A program made the position numbers and the translations under genes. The notes under the pieces were generated by a model that ran no database searches, was not told the DNA's origin, and saw only the letters and a program-made list of their open reading frames with translations. From Theristus sp. LFF4_11 (taxonomy: Eukaryota > Nematoda > Chromadorea > Monhysterida > Xyalidae): 64,000 nucleotides of DNA. The DNA is taken from assembly GCA_030248135.1 (NCBI GenBank), contig JASANC010001878.1, positions 12,501-76,500 of the forward strand, read 5' to 3'. Position 1 is the first letter of the stretch, and every line of letters begins with the position of its first letter. This document shows positions 43,244-55,064 of this stretch, one piece after another.

Positions 43244-46200
43244 TAGGGTAAGCCAAAAAAAAAGGTTCCAACTTCAAAATGCTCTCACTGGCTTGTGTTG
43301 AGATATTTTCAGCTGAAAATTGAAGCACTATTAACACCGTTTGCAAATAAGAGTGGGGGGGTCTAGCGCTACATGGGAAAGTTTTCAAACCAAGGGTGCA
43401 GGGACATTCTACTAATCAAGGCGCTTCAGGTTTACCCCCTGAGTACCCCCTGATTATGCCTATAAAGGTTGTTTTTAGGGTGCGGAAGTTGAAAAACCCT
43501 CGATTTTTTGCGATTTTTCGCAAAGTGTACCTTTTTAGCCCTACCGTATCTCGTAGTTGCACAGTTTCTGGAACCTCACACAGTATTCACGTGAAAGATC
43601 TTGCGGAGTTCTTTAAGGCCCTGTATCAATGAGCCCTTGCAAGGGGGTCCCTGAGGCGCTACGACGCTAGTTAAAATTACTTTTTTAAAAAAATTACGCT
43701 ATTTTTTTAAAACATTTTTTTGAGCTCATAAACACAATTTTTCGATTTTCATTTTTGGTTCTACAGGGGGGTTTTCGGGGTCGCTGAATTCGAATCTGAT
43801 CTTAGATTTTTGCTCCGGGCATTTTTTTGCCTTAAAATTGGGCAAAAACACATTTTTTGCGTTTTCCAGTGTTTTTTGGTTTTAATTTTTAATTTTAAGT
43901 GCGGATTTTTTTAACAAAGCTGTTTTACAACAGCCTTACAACCGCTGTATCGGAATCAGTTTTGATATTTTGCAACTGACCACTTGCCCACCCAAAAAAT
44001 AGGTAAAAAGTTGATTTTTTTGCTTTTTGCACACGTTTTCGTTTTACAGTGAAAAAATCAAGTTAGAAACAACTTGTAATTTTAATTTTTAGTTCTACAT
44101 AAAGGGTTTCGGGGTCGCTGAATTCGAATCTGACCTTAGATTTTTGTCCCGGGCTTTTTTTTTGCTCTAAAAGTTGGGCAAAACCACATTTTTATGCGTT
44201 TTCCGGTGGTTTTTTGTTTTAATTTTTAATTTTAAATCCGGATTTTTTTAACAAAGTTGTTTTATAACAGCCATACAACCGCTGTATCTGAATCTGTTTT
44301 GATATTTTGCAACTGACTACTTGTCTACTTAAAAAATGGGTAAAAAGTTGATTTTTTTTGCTTTTTGCACACGTTTTCGTTTCACAATGAAAAAATCAAG
44401 TTAGAAACAACTTGTAATTTTAATTTTTAGTTCTCCAGGGTTTTTTTCAAGATTGCTGAATTTGAATCTGACCTTAGATTTTTGCCCCGGGCATTTTTAT
44501 TGCTCTAAAAATAGGGCAAAAACACATTTTTATGCGTTTTCCAGTGGTTTTTTATTTTAATTTTTAGTTTTAAATGTAGAGTTGTTTAAAAAAACAATTT
44601 CATAACAGCCTTACAACCGCTGTATCTGAATCAGTTTTGATATTTTGCAACTGACCATTTGCCCACCCAAAAATGGGTAAAAAGTTGATTTTTTGCTTTT
44701 TGCACACGTTTTCGTTTCACAGTAAAAAAATCAAGTTAGAAACAACTTGTAACTTTAATTTTTAGTTCTCCAGGGGGTTTTCAAGATCGCTGAATTTGAA
44801 TCTGACCTTAGATTTTTGTTCCGGGCTTTTTTATTGCTTTAAAAATAGGGCAAAACACATTTTTATGCGTTTTCCAGTGGTTTTTTGTTTTAATTTTTAA
44901 TTTTAAATGTAGAGTTGATTAAAAAACAGTTTCATAACAGCCTTACAACCGCTGTATCTGAATCAGTTTTGATATTTTGCAACTGACCATTTGCCCACCC
45001 AAAAAATGGGTAAAAAGTTGATTTTTTTTGCTTTTTGCACACTATTTCGTTTCACAGTAAAAAAATCAGTTTAGAAACAATTTGTAATTTTAATTTTTAA
45101 TTCTACAGAGGGGTTTTCGGAGTCGCTGAATTTGAATCTGACCTTAGATTTTTGCCCCGGGCATTTTTTTGCTCTAAAAATTAAGCAAAACCACTGGAAA
45201 ACGCATAAAACGTGTTTTTGCCCCATTTTTAGAGCAATAAAAATGCCCGGGGCAAAAATCTAAGGTCAGATTCAAACTCAGCAATTTTGAAAACTTCCCT
45301 GGAAAACTAAAAATTAAAATTACAAGTTGTTTCTAACTTGATTTTTTCATTGTGAAACGAAAACGTGTGCAAAAAGCAAAAAAAATCAACTTTTTACCCA
45401 TTTTTTAAGTGGACAAGTGGTCAGTTGCAAAATATCAAAACAGATTCAGATACAGCGGTTGTATGGTTGTTATAAAACAGTTTTGTTAAAAAAAATCCGC
45501 ATTTAAAATTAAAAATTAAAACAAAAAACCACTGGAAAACGCATAAAAATGTGTTTTTTCCCAACTTTTAGAGCAAAAAAAGGCCCGGACCAAAAATCTA
45601 AGGTCAGATTCGAATTCAGCGACCCCGAAACCCTCCATGTAGGACTAAAAATTTAAATTACAAGTTGTTTCTAACTTGATTTTTTCATTGTGAAACGAAA
45701 ACGTGTGCAAAAAGCAAAAAAAAATCAACTTTTTACCCATTTTTTAAGTAGACAAGTAGTCAGTTGCAAAATATCAAAACAGATTCAGATACAGCGGTTG
45801 TATGGCTGTTATAAAACAACTTTGTTAAAAAAATCCGGATTTAAAATTAAAAATTAAAACAAAAAACCACCGGAAAACGCATAAAAATGTGGTTTTGCCC
45901 AACTTTTAGAGCAAAAAAAGGCCCGGGACAAAAATCTAAGGTCAGATTCGAATTCAGCGACCCGAAACCCTCTATGTAGAACTAAAAATTAAAATTACAA
46001 GTTGTTTCTAACTTGATTTTTTCACTGTAAAACGAAAACGTGTGCAAAAAGCAAAAAAAATCAACTTTTTACCTATTTTTTGGGTGGGCAAGTGGTCAGT
46101 TGCAAAATATCAAAACTGATTCCGATACAGCGGTTGTAAGGCTGTTGTAAAACAGCTTTGTTAAAAAAATCCGCACTTAAAATTAAAAATTAAAACCAAA

Positions 46201-47007
46201 AAACACTGGAAAACGCAAAAAATGTGTTTTTGCCCAATTTTAAGGCAAAAAAATGCCCGGAGCAAAAATCTAAGATCAGATTCGAATTCAGCGACCCCGA
46301 AAACCCCCCTGTAGAACCAAAAATTAAAATCGAAAAATTGTGTTTGTGAGCTCAAAAAAATGTTTTAAAAAAATAGCGTAATTTTCTTAAAAAAGTAATT
46401 TTAACTAGCGTCGTAGCGCCTCAGGGACCCCCCTTGCAAGGGCTCATTGATACAGGGCCTTAAAGAACTCCGCAAGATCTTTCACGTGAATACTGTGTGA
46501 GATTCCAGAAACTGTGCAACTACGAGATACGGTAGGGCTAAAAAGGTACACTTTGCGAAAAATCGCAAAAAATCGAGGGTTTTTCAACTTCCGCACCCTA
46601 AAAACGACCTTTATAGGCATAATCAGGGGGTACTCAGGGGGTAAACCTGAAGCGCCTTGATTAGTAGAATGTCCCTGCACCCTTGGTTTAAAAACTTTCC
46701 CATGTATCACGGAATGTTCCTAGGGCCCCCCCACTCTTATTTGCAAACTGTGTTAAAACACTTCGGGAGGATTTTCTGACCAAATTTTTTCAGGGTGTAT
46801 ATCGTCATGTCATTCACAACAGCAGAATACCTGAAAAACATGAAAAAGCGACAAATGTTGTGAAATGCAGGCATTTTGCTGTTAATTTTGCTGAAGACAA
46901 ATGACGGTTGATTTTGCTGTAACAAATACCAAATGATGAAAGTTGGTGACACTCAGCATAAGCCAGTGAGAGCATTTTGAAGTTGGAACCTTTTTTGGCT
47001 CACCCTG
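43244..47007. mobile_element. Family A transposon copy split by a 3.4 kb foldback insertion
   Basis: Left end tagggtaagccaaaaaaaaa and right end ttttttggctcaccctg match the other family A copies. Only about 95 bases of the left arm and 260 of the right arm remain around the insertion at 43339-46748. Confidence 0.8.
43339..46748. mobile_element. Foldback-like element: giant inverted repeat
   Basis: The sequence from gtttgcaaataagagtgggg on the left reappears as its reverse complement at the right end. The two arms mirror each other around about 45203. Arms are about 1.85 and 1.55 kb. Each is built of tandem units of about 335 bases containing gctttttgcacacgttttcg, four on the left and three on the right. 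Only a few tens of bases separate the arms. No transposase-like frame is present. Confidence 0.9.
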
Positions 47008-47029
47008 TACAATAAATTGTATCTATCTA

Positions 47030-47544
47030 CAGGGTGTTGCAAAAAAACTACAATGGTAAAAAGTTTTTGGTTGAAAATTTTAAAAACTGCTTCAAAGTAT
47101 TTGTAAAACTTTATTTAAAAATTCAAAAGGGTTGAAGCACAGCAACGGTTTGTCCAAGGTTCAAAATAGACTGTCATATCAAAACACAATTCGTTGACGT
47201 TCACAATGTGGATTTTTTCAGTTTGCCCTTTCAAAATCAATTCAAATTTTTTTGGTCTTCAGAAGTTTTTCAGAATAAAGGCTGCTCGTTTATTGCACTA
47301 GTAAGATCTTTGGTTGGACCAAAAAACAAGCATGAATTTATCCGATTTTTCACCAGTGCTGACGTGCCGCCGTGCGTGAAAATAATGGCAAATATTTTTC
47401 AAACAAACTCGGCGTTTTTCAAACAAAATTTTAGCACATTTGGTGGCAAACATTTCTAAAGCTGTGTTCTGAACTTTATGCCAAAATGCGAATTTAAACT
47501 CGAGAACGAGCCCTTTTGCCCATTGTAGTTTTTGCAACACCCTG
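47030..47544. mobile_element. MITE (family D) downstream of protease 2
   Basis: Ends cagggtgttgcaaaaaaact and gtttttgcaacaccctg are inverted and TA-flanked. Interior frames on both strands have no recognisable domain. Confidence 0.75.
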
Positions 47545-47600
47545 TACATGTATGTACGTTAGTCGTTTTTAACCGCTGAAGTGCTCCAGCAGTTTCTGGT

Positions 47601-50600
47601 TTATGGAACCGACAGGAACAAAGCCGTTTGAAAGGTGCAATTTCGTACCGCAACAACAGCCGGTTCACTTTCGAGGACAATATCGTTTGCAATATCAGTC
47701 AGCTTGCGATCGCCTCCAAATTGCGTTTGACGTTTTATGATCAGAATTTCGTACATCTGGCGCGTCATCAGCAGCCGTTTATGTATTGTAATGTAGCGCT
47801 TGACAAAACCGTCCACTATCAGACCACCAACCCACTGTGGGGCATTCGGTTCATTGTTTTCGGACGTTGTATTCAGGTGGGTGCTTGCGTTCATGACAGG
47901 CTGTGTTTTCAGCGATTCAGACAGCTCGAGCATTCTTCGTTTTTCTCGGTCATTCAACGCTTCAGTTTTAGTTGTTGTCGGTACTGCTGACGTCGTCGTT
48001 GAAGGCACCGACTGATCCATCTGGTTGAGTAACAGCCGTAGTTCGTCGACGATCTTGCGCTGCTGGTCTTCTAAGAATTCTCGCGCGTCAAACGGCGGTG
48101 CAACCAGGAGAATGGATTTGTTCAGCGGCGGTTCAACCGCTGTTATTGGCGATTGCGAGTTTGTGGTCGTCATGTTGTTTGCGCTGTCCGGCTCTGTGGA
48201 GGCGTTCATTTTCATGTAGCACACCCCAGTGACGTCACAGATCCACGGCAGATAAACGCGTGTGTCCGCGAATAAGCCGCCTTCCCTAAATGTCATGAGA
48301 TCAGAAGCAACAAAAAAGTGCTGCACACAACTCATGTATTTCATACACTTTGTAATTTGTGTTTTGTTTTGACGGTTGTCGTACAATGTACGTTTTCACG
48401 TTGCTCACGTCCACTGACCTTTGTGCATGTTTCTGGTGCGTCTTGTAGTCGCGTTGTATCAAATCGCACTTTGAGCCGCGCATCACCGTGCCCACGCTCT
48501 CAACTTTCTGCCGATTGCTTCCATGGCGATACTGCAGCAACGATGCGCCGCTGTCGCCCTAAACAGTCAAAAACAGGCATCTATATGACGTATTTTTTTC
48601 AAACGTGTCCCACTGAAATGACGTCATGTGCCGCCAAACATGCGCTTGTCGTTCACAGCAAACCAGACTTTCCGTTTAGCCGATTTCTTCCCGTAAATAC
48701 AATGGCGAATGTCGAATCAGTCACACCGAACTGACATTTTAGTGTCTGTACTTTGACAAACGGGCGCTTTTAAAGCAAATGACGTCATTTTAGCCCGGAC
48801 ACGTTTGAATAAATCCACAATACAAATGTTCCTCATTGAACAAACAAATACCAGCAACTAGCCTCGTCAGTCTATTGAGCATTTGCTTAAGTGCCATTCA
48901 TGGAGGTTGAAGCTTCGCTACACATGCACGAAGCAAAAACCAGCGCGCTTCAACGCGCTTTAATTTTAGAGCATATGTACATTCATACACACGTTCATGT
49001 TAGCGCGCGCGTGCATGAATGGGTTTTTAGCATCAACTTTGAACAGAAGCCAATCTTGCAAGCAGTTGTACTTTGCGTTCGTGCACATATTACCTTGCAA
49101 ACCAGCTTGTTCAGCTCGACCATGCATAATACTTTTGGAGAATCACTCAGTCGTAGGTTTCTGTTTTCAATGCACTGCGTCTTGTTTTGTACCGGATACA
49201 ACTCAACTTGCTTCACGTTTTGACCAAACTGTTCCGGTTGCGCGGCTGCAACAAAGTCCAACGAACTGGCGAACAGTTCAGTTACTTTCAGTACAGATCG
49301 TTTTTCATGAGAAAAATAGAGGCACGCAAAATGACAAAAAGTGTGCCTGATCCTGTCTCTTTCCATGTTCCCTTTCATGTCTTGTCTTGAAAACATAGAT
49401 ACAGTATGGCCGAATAAATGAGGCAGTCCTTCAAGGCGGGATCAGTCGCAGACTAGGAGTTGTCTTTTCAAGAATGCCAAGGTTGTTCCCAATTGTTTGT
49501 GCAAAGGAGATAGAATGAACAGAATAGCACGAAGAATTAATGGTGGTATAAAAAACACGTCAAATTTGACACACGATCAGGTTTCTGAATGCCGTTTATC
49601 TTGCATTCAAATTTCGCGTGCTACTTGAAAACGTGAAAAAACAGCCATATTTACTCGGCCATTCCGTAGAAAGAAAAAAGCATTTTGTTTGAGCATCTGT
49701 GGCAAGCGTGGTACACAGTTCTTTTGCCAAAAGAACCGTGTTTTCAAATCACAGGGACACGACATGAAAATGGTGATAAAAAGAGACAAAATATAAAAGG
49801 GGGCAAGCATTTATAGCATTTTTTCTGTGGACGGACAATAGCAATTCGATGGTACCTACGATCAAAACCGAGTCCGTATCCTTGGAAGGACGCTGCGAGT
49901 GGACTGCTCACGTCGGGCAGGCACACGGGCGACAGCCACTCAGCAACGTTGCTCTTCAGTTCAACAACTGCGATGTCGTCGATGAGACCGAGTGTGTTCA
50001 CATAGCCGCTGTGGTAGCGCACGCGCTCGATGTCAACAAAGTGCGCGCGATTGGTGGGCGCCGTCGTACGCTGCAAAATGTTTCTGTGCGTACGACCATG
50101 CTGATTTCTCGTACGTCGATGCTGATGCTCATTTTCGAACATATTTTGCGATTTTTTTAAAATTGGGCTTCAATTGGAACCTGTCCTGCGGCTTCTAAAT
50201 CTCAATCACGAATCATTGAAGATCTCATACCTTCAGCGCCGGTAAATACGCATACAAACGTCCTTTGCTCACTTGTATGACGCGATGTTCTTTTCTGAGA
50301 TATACGTACAATGTACATGGGAAAACGAGTATTTCTGCATCGTTGGGCATTTTTTAATTAAAACACGTCATCGCACTTATCAACATTGAGGAAGCAATGC
50401 GCCGCTGTGAGCACGTGCCTCCGAGAGATCAGTGCACCCGTACATTCGAATTCTGAATGTTTCATTTTATTAAAAATGTATCCGATGTTTGCACATTTCA
50501 CAAATATTAAAACAACGCCTACGTTCATTATTGAAGATGCCCACTGCGAACGGATACATTTGATTGGACACTGGAGCGCCTCCATAGATCTTGAGCTCTT

Positions 50601-50760
50601 CATAGCCGTTTTCACCTGCCTCTGACTGAACGTCGCCGCAGCCCTCTCGCAGCGCGTCTGACTCCGTTCGCGTGATCTTGCTCAACGTTTTCTTGTAGCC
50701 CTGTACAGTTTGCATTAGTGCCAGCACCATTAGCACGCCGCAAAACGTTGCTCGACGCAT
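47601..50760 (-). CDS. S1-family serine protease 2 with long C-terminal extension (513 aa)
   Basis: Minus-strand exons 50760-50523, 50452-50367, 50100-49860, 49245-49094, 48558-48419 and 48285-47601 total 1,542 nt with all phases compatible. The leader MRRATFCGVLMVLALMQTVQG precedes KIYGGAPV, then LTAAHC (His57), LIDDIAVVELK (Asp102), LVCKGDSGASLL (Ser195) and FADTRVYLPWIC. Leu at position 189 argues against trypsin specificity. About 200 residues follow the fold, including Thr-rich NMTTTN and STTTSAVPTTTK stretches, a Glu/Arg-rich helix, and VGGLIVDGFVKRYITIHKR. Such a tail is absent from protease 1. The 152-nt exon before GDSG is identical in length in both genes, confirming paralogy. An upstream in-frame Met at 50784 exists but would precede the leader. 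Confidence 0.86.
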
Positions 50761-50997
50761 TTCTGCTTCTTTAATTGTGAACACGCGAGCGCTTTTTGAA
50801 AAAAATACAATAGCCTGTTTTTCGTGTCTTTTCAGTTTTGTTGCTTGTTCAATTCCATGCTTCCTTAATAAAAACGTTTGGAAACATCAAAACATATGGC
50901 CGCAGACAATCAGAATCTCTTCAGCGTTTGTTTTCAGTGAGAAACAGCGGTGAAAAGTTTATTCCCACGACCCCATTTGCGGTTCTAAGCAATCTAA

Positions 50998-51486
50998 ATG
51001 GCGCGACCCAAGAACTACCGTGAATTACAGGTCAATTTAGAAATTTGTTTCAAAAAACTGTAATTTCAGAGTTGAAAATCAATGCCGGGTTATCATTGGG
51101 CACTAGGATAAAATATAATAGCAATGATTCGACAGTCACAGCATCAACCGACAGCAATCTGCAGAACTCCAATGCCTGCATTCTCAGTTTTACTTGGTAA
51201 GACGTTCAGAAAAAAAAATTATGTAAAAAAACGTCTAGTTCTGGTATGTATTCATAATCTAACAAACTAACATTTTTGGTTTTTGACCAAATTGAAAACA
51301 AAACAAAGCTGTTTTTTTCAAACTGAGGACTAACAGCCAATCATATATTTGTATAGTGGTGCACAGTATGCTTTGCAGTGCGGTTCTCCGCAGGTGGTTT
51401 CCTGGGGCGGGCTGTGTAGTCTAATAAGAATTTCCCTGCATAACCGCCTGCAATGCAACGCAACAATTGTGTTTACGCACTACTGA
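50998..51486 (+). CDS. Possible small Cys-containing protein (95 aa model)
   Basis: Exons 50998-51030 (MARPKNYRELQ), 51072-51196 and 51357-51486 join in phase to TGA and encode LKINAGLSLGTRIKYNSND, NACILSFTC and YALQCGSPQVVSWGGLC. Splice sites are acceptable, but the chosen start lacks a signal peptide and there is no family match, so the 5' part may be wrong. It starts about 240 bases from the divergent protease 2 gene. Confidence 0.3.
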
Positions 51487-51876
51487 TCAACAACCCATCG
51501 GTCGAAATATTGAACAATCATGCTTTTACTAGTCATTGCATGCGCAAAAAGCATGTGATTTGTTAAAGGGTGTACGTGATTTGGCACACGCTTTGATTTC
51601 AGTTTACAGCTACACTACAACTAAAATTGTCCAAAGTGCTGTCCGGTGTCTTTGTGCGCCGCGGTGTCCTTTGGTAACATTTTCAGATTGATTCCAAATG
51701 TCGCGAGCGCTCAGCTGATTGGTGATCATTTGTTTGTTGAAACGAACATTCACCGACACCCAGCCAGCATTCACTATTTGGTAGTAAAAAAACATTTGTA
51801 AGCTACTTTTAGTATTGGGACACCGCGACGGACAGTACACCGGAGAGCAGTTGGCACAGGTTTCGTTGTGTTGCAG

Positions 51877-52121
51877 CGACGTTGCTGGTGTGCACGGCGG
51901 CGAGCGCGGCAGCAGCAGCGACGCGCTGCACGACGGGCGAACGGCTGCGCAACGCTTGCACGTGCTGCAAGTTTGACTGCTGGTACGACACGGCCGAGCG
52001 GAGCACAATGCAGCTCGGTCACATGCCCGGTGATCGCGACGAGCAGGAGGTGCTGCAGACGCTGCACGCGATCGTGCACTGCGCACAGAAACACTGCGCT
52101 CGGCTCTGTCAATCGGAATAG
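51877..52121 (+). CDS. Terminal exon of an unrecognised Cys-rich protein
   Basis: After a ttgcag acceptor, 81 codons run to TAG with strongly GC-biased third positions, unlike the surroundings. The frame has about ten Cys, for example NACTCCKFDCWYD, and a charged helix DRDEQEVLQTLHAIVHC. The opposite strand is also open over this stretch, and around 51800-51870 it reads CSPVYCPSRCP, so strand assignment is not certain. I could not connect the exon convincingly to an upstream exon; 51610-51780 is a candidate. Confidence 0.4.
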
Positions 52122-52869
52122 CACTGGTACTGCTTGCTTGCTGCCTTGTTCACAACAAAACTGCTGTTCTGAGATTCATGTAATCAAAGTGCAGGCTCAC
52201 AACAAATCTGTACATCTGGCTGAACCTGCCACGTCGAAGTGTTGACTGTTGACCAGAGGAACGCTGCGTTGATCTGAACTTTCATGGACAATCTTGGATT
52301 TTTATGACATGCTTCTGTTCCTTCAATCGTTCTAAATCCGAGCAAGTAGAATTTATAATCAATCCACTGTCAGTTGATCAAAAAGTTTGTTTGAATCAAA
52401 AATTGTGAATTGAATTTCTCTCCACTGTCCCATCATTGCTAGTTTATTCATTGTTGAATTAGTAATAAGCTGTTCAAATACATAAGTTCGAACGTTAAGT
52501 TTGGAACGCTTGGGGTGCACTGAAGAGCATACGTGCACGTCGAGTGTCTCCACCTGATTCCAAACAGTTGCTATCACTCGTACTTCTAGTTTGGTTATAT
52601 TACAACTATTAAATAATCACTTTGAAATCATCAAAACTGTAGACAATAAAAAACGTTGATTGTGTGCACAGCACAATCACGGTTGATTCCATAAACTGCT
52701 TGAAATCAATTTATTTCCATCAAAGCTGCGAGCAGCGTCATTCGTTCTGTATCGGTACTGAAAATTTCAAAAACGAAAGTTTTATAAAAGCCATGTTTTG
52801 CAGAGCTGCTCTGGTGAAAACCAATAACAGCGTGACACGGAGTTTCAGTGACAAACGGCATGCATGGAT
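52122..52869. other. Intergenic; nothing recognised
   Basis: No supported gene or repeat between the plus-strand Cys-rich exon and the stop codon of the minus-strand Thr-rich protein gene. Confidence 0.5.
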
Positions 52870-54120
52870 TCAACAATGAAAACGCTGGCAAACGCACACG
52901 GTCGCGTTGACGGTCGCAAGTGCAGTCTCATTGGTGACGTCGTCGTCGGTTGTTTCGATTTCTGTTTCAGTCGTTTGCGTGCTCCTGGTCACAGCAACAG
53001 TGCCGCCCACAGTGGCAACAGTGGCAACAGTGGCACTGTTCAGTGTTGTCACTGGTTCAGCAGCGCTGCTCACTTGCACAGTTGCCGTGTTTGCATGAGT
53101 CGGCCGCTTTGCGACTGTCGTTTGCGTGTCTGCTTGTTGCCGCGCGTTGTTGGTGTCATAGGTGGTCGTGGCAATTTGCGGCTGCGACTCGATGACAATC
53201 AGTTGCGGTGCCGGCGCTTGTGTGCTCGTTGAGGCCGTCTGTGCTGGCTGCTCACAGACAGTCGTCTCAAGACACACTGCAACGTGCAACACACACTCGC
53301 TCCTGTGAGCTTCATAAACGTTTACTCACCACACGACACAGTGTTTTTTTAATTATTTGATAAAAAACGTTAGATAGTAGGGGTTTACAAGACGCAAACG
53401 AACGTGAGCCGAGACAGGCAGCAATCAGCTGAGCTCCCCCTCGGTCGTGCGTTTGCGCAGTGCGGTTCAACAGCGCGAGCCAATGCGCCACTTTCGCCTC
53501 GCCCAGGATGCGCATCAGCACGGCAGCACGCCGCTGCGTACAGTTCGGCTCATTCGCTTGTTGTTTCCAGTGAGCATAGCTGGCCTCGTCAACGAAACGC
53601 TGCAGATTCGTGCCCAACAGACGCCCGTATGGCCAAACATTCTCGACGTAAATGCCCGTGAAATATTCGGTCAAGTTGTGCTCAATCACGCGGTCAACCA
53701 CCTAAACATGCACGAGTTGACGCCGTGTGTGCATTAGGAGAAAGAACTTGCAGCTATAAATGCCCTGTGAATTGTCCTGGTTTGTTACCTGCACAGCAAC
53801 CCTACCACTAACCTCTTTCATTAGCCTGAACTCAAAGTGTTGCCGTTCGTCACTCCACAGTTCACTGTAGCCATCATAAAACAGTTCGTTCGTTGCGAAA
53901 CTGGCGCCTGGGTCGCGCAAAACGCGCTCGAACGACTCACGCCCTAAAACGTTCTCTGACCTGACGTTTTAATCTGAACTCACAAACGAAACTTTCCCTA
54001 AAATTGCTGCTCACCATATTTGCCGGCTTGCGGCTCACAAGCCATCACCAAGACCGTGAGACATGAAACTGCACCATGAACGGCTAACATTTTTGTGAGC
54101 TTTTCACTTAATCGGTGCAT
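52870..54120 (-). CDS. Secreted protein with Thr-rich C-terminal tail, unknown family (323 aa)
   Basis: Minus-strand exons 54120-54015, 53943-53813, 53701-53400 and 53302-52870 total exactly 324 codons with compatible phases. The N-terminus has a leader (MLAVHGAVSCLTVLVMACEP). A central domain of about 160 residues includes NELFYDGYSELWSDERQHF, YFTGIYVENVWPYGR and an NLT sequon. A short Cys cluster (ECVLHVAVCLETTVCE) follows, then about 110 residues rich in Thr, Ala and Val ending CVCQRFHC. The tail is probably O-glycosylated. I do not recognise the central domain. The third exon uses a weak gtttgc donor selected for phase; a stronger gtaaac donor 13 bases downstream would break the frame. 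Confidence 0.65.
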
Positions 54121-55064
54121 TTTCAAAACTTATTTAAATTTTTGAATCAGTGAATCAATGTTTGCTCATTGCGGTTTCATTACACAAAATCAATTGATAC
54201 AAAATTTCTTCACTTCAACTGTCAGGCCGGATTAAGTTCAAACTTTAATTTTTACTTGCAAAACTCAGCACATGTTGTAATGGAATTTAGTAAACATTCC
54301 AAACATTGCGCCAATACCGCCGACAAAACCGATCCAGTTTTTGTGATTTATTTTACCAGTTAGCAGAGTCAGTTATGGGCTGTGGCACGCACATTAGCTC
54401 AACAACCTGTTCGAAATCTTCCGGTAAAAAAACGTTGCGTTACTTGTTGCATGAGCGCAACGAGGTCGGATGTTTTTCTCCCTCATGATATTGTGAACAG
54501 GTAATGCGCGTTTTGCTCGTAACGCTCTTTCAGTTTTTGGTCAACGGTTACATTTTGCGCCAAAAAACTTGTTTACGCAATGAAAAACCTGGGTTTTGCT
54601 CAATCACGATATCACTATAAAACCCAGTTCCGTTCGTTCGCACATGTTTTTTTCTGTGGAGGCAGATATCTAAATTTGTTTTTTTGTGAATGTCAGATTT
54701 TGAATGGGTGTGCTGAGCAGTCCGACATCAGTTCAAATGTTAAATTCAATTCTTTCAACGGAGTTTGAAAATAAAGGACGAATCTATGACTAGAGAACAA
54801 TCAATAAACAAAATGTAAAAAAATGGAAACTTCTAAACAGCAAAGTTCACGCGGTTCTTTTTTTTGCCGTAATTTGTGTAATAAAGATAAAAAATACTGA
54901 TAAAAGATGATGTGTTGTATCTCGATTACGTTCCAAATAATGGGCTTCACTTCCACTTCCTTACACGCCACGTTGCATTGGTTTTTTTAAAATTTACCAC
55001 CATTCAAACACACATATAGAATGTGAAAAACACTCAACTTTTGAAACAAACAACAAAAGCTGCC
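54121..55064. other. Intergenic between Thr-rich protein and first copper transporter
   Basis: Divergent gene arrangement, so promoters of both neighbours are expected here. Any missing 5' exon of the first copper transporter may also lie in this stretch. No motif was assigned. Confidence 0.4.

Noticed and set aside
47628..48219. Plus-strand open frames of 64-120 residues
   Set aside because: They are antisense to the last exon of protease 2, which has phase-consistent splicing and conserved motifs.
51610..52086. 158-residue minus-strand open frame
   Set aside because: Most of it is Arg/Ala/Ser-rich antisense of a GC3-biased plus-strand exon. The N-terminal part of the evidence favours the plus strand, although a small minus-strand Cys-rich piece remains unexplained.
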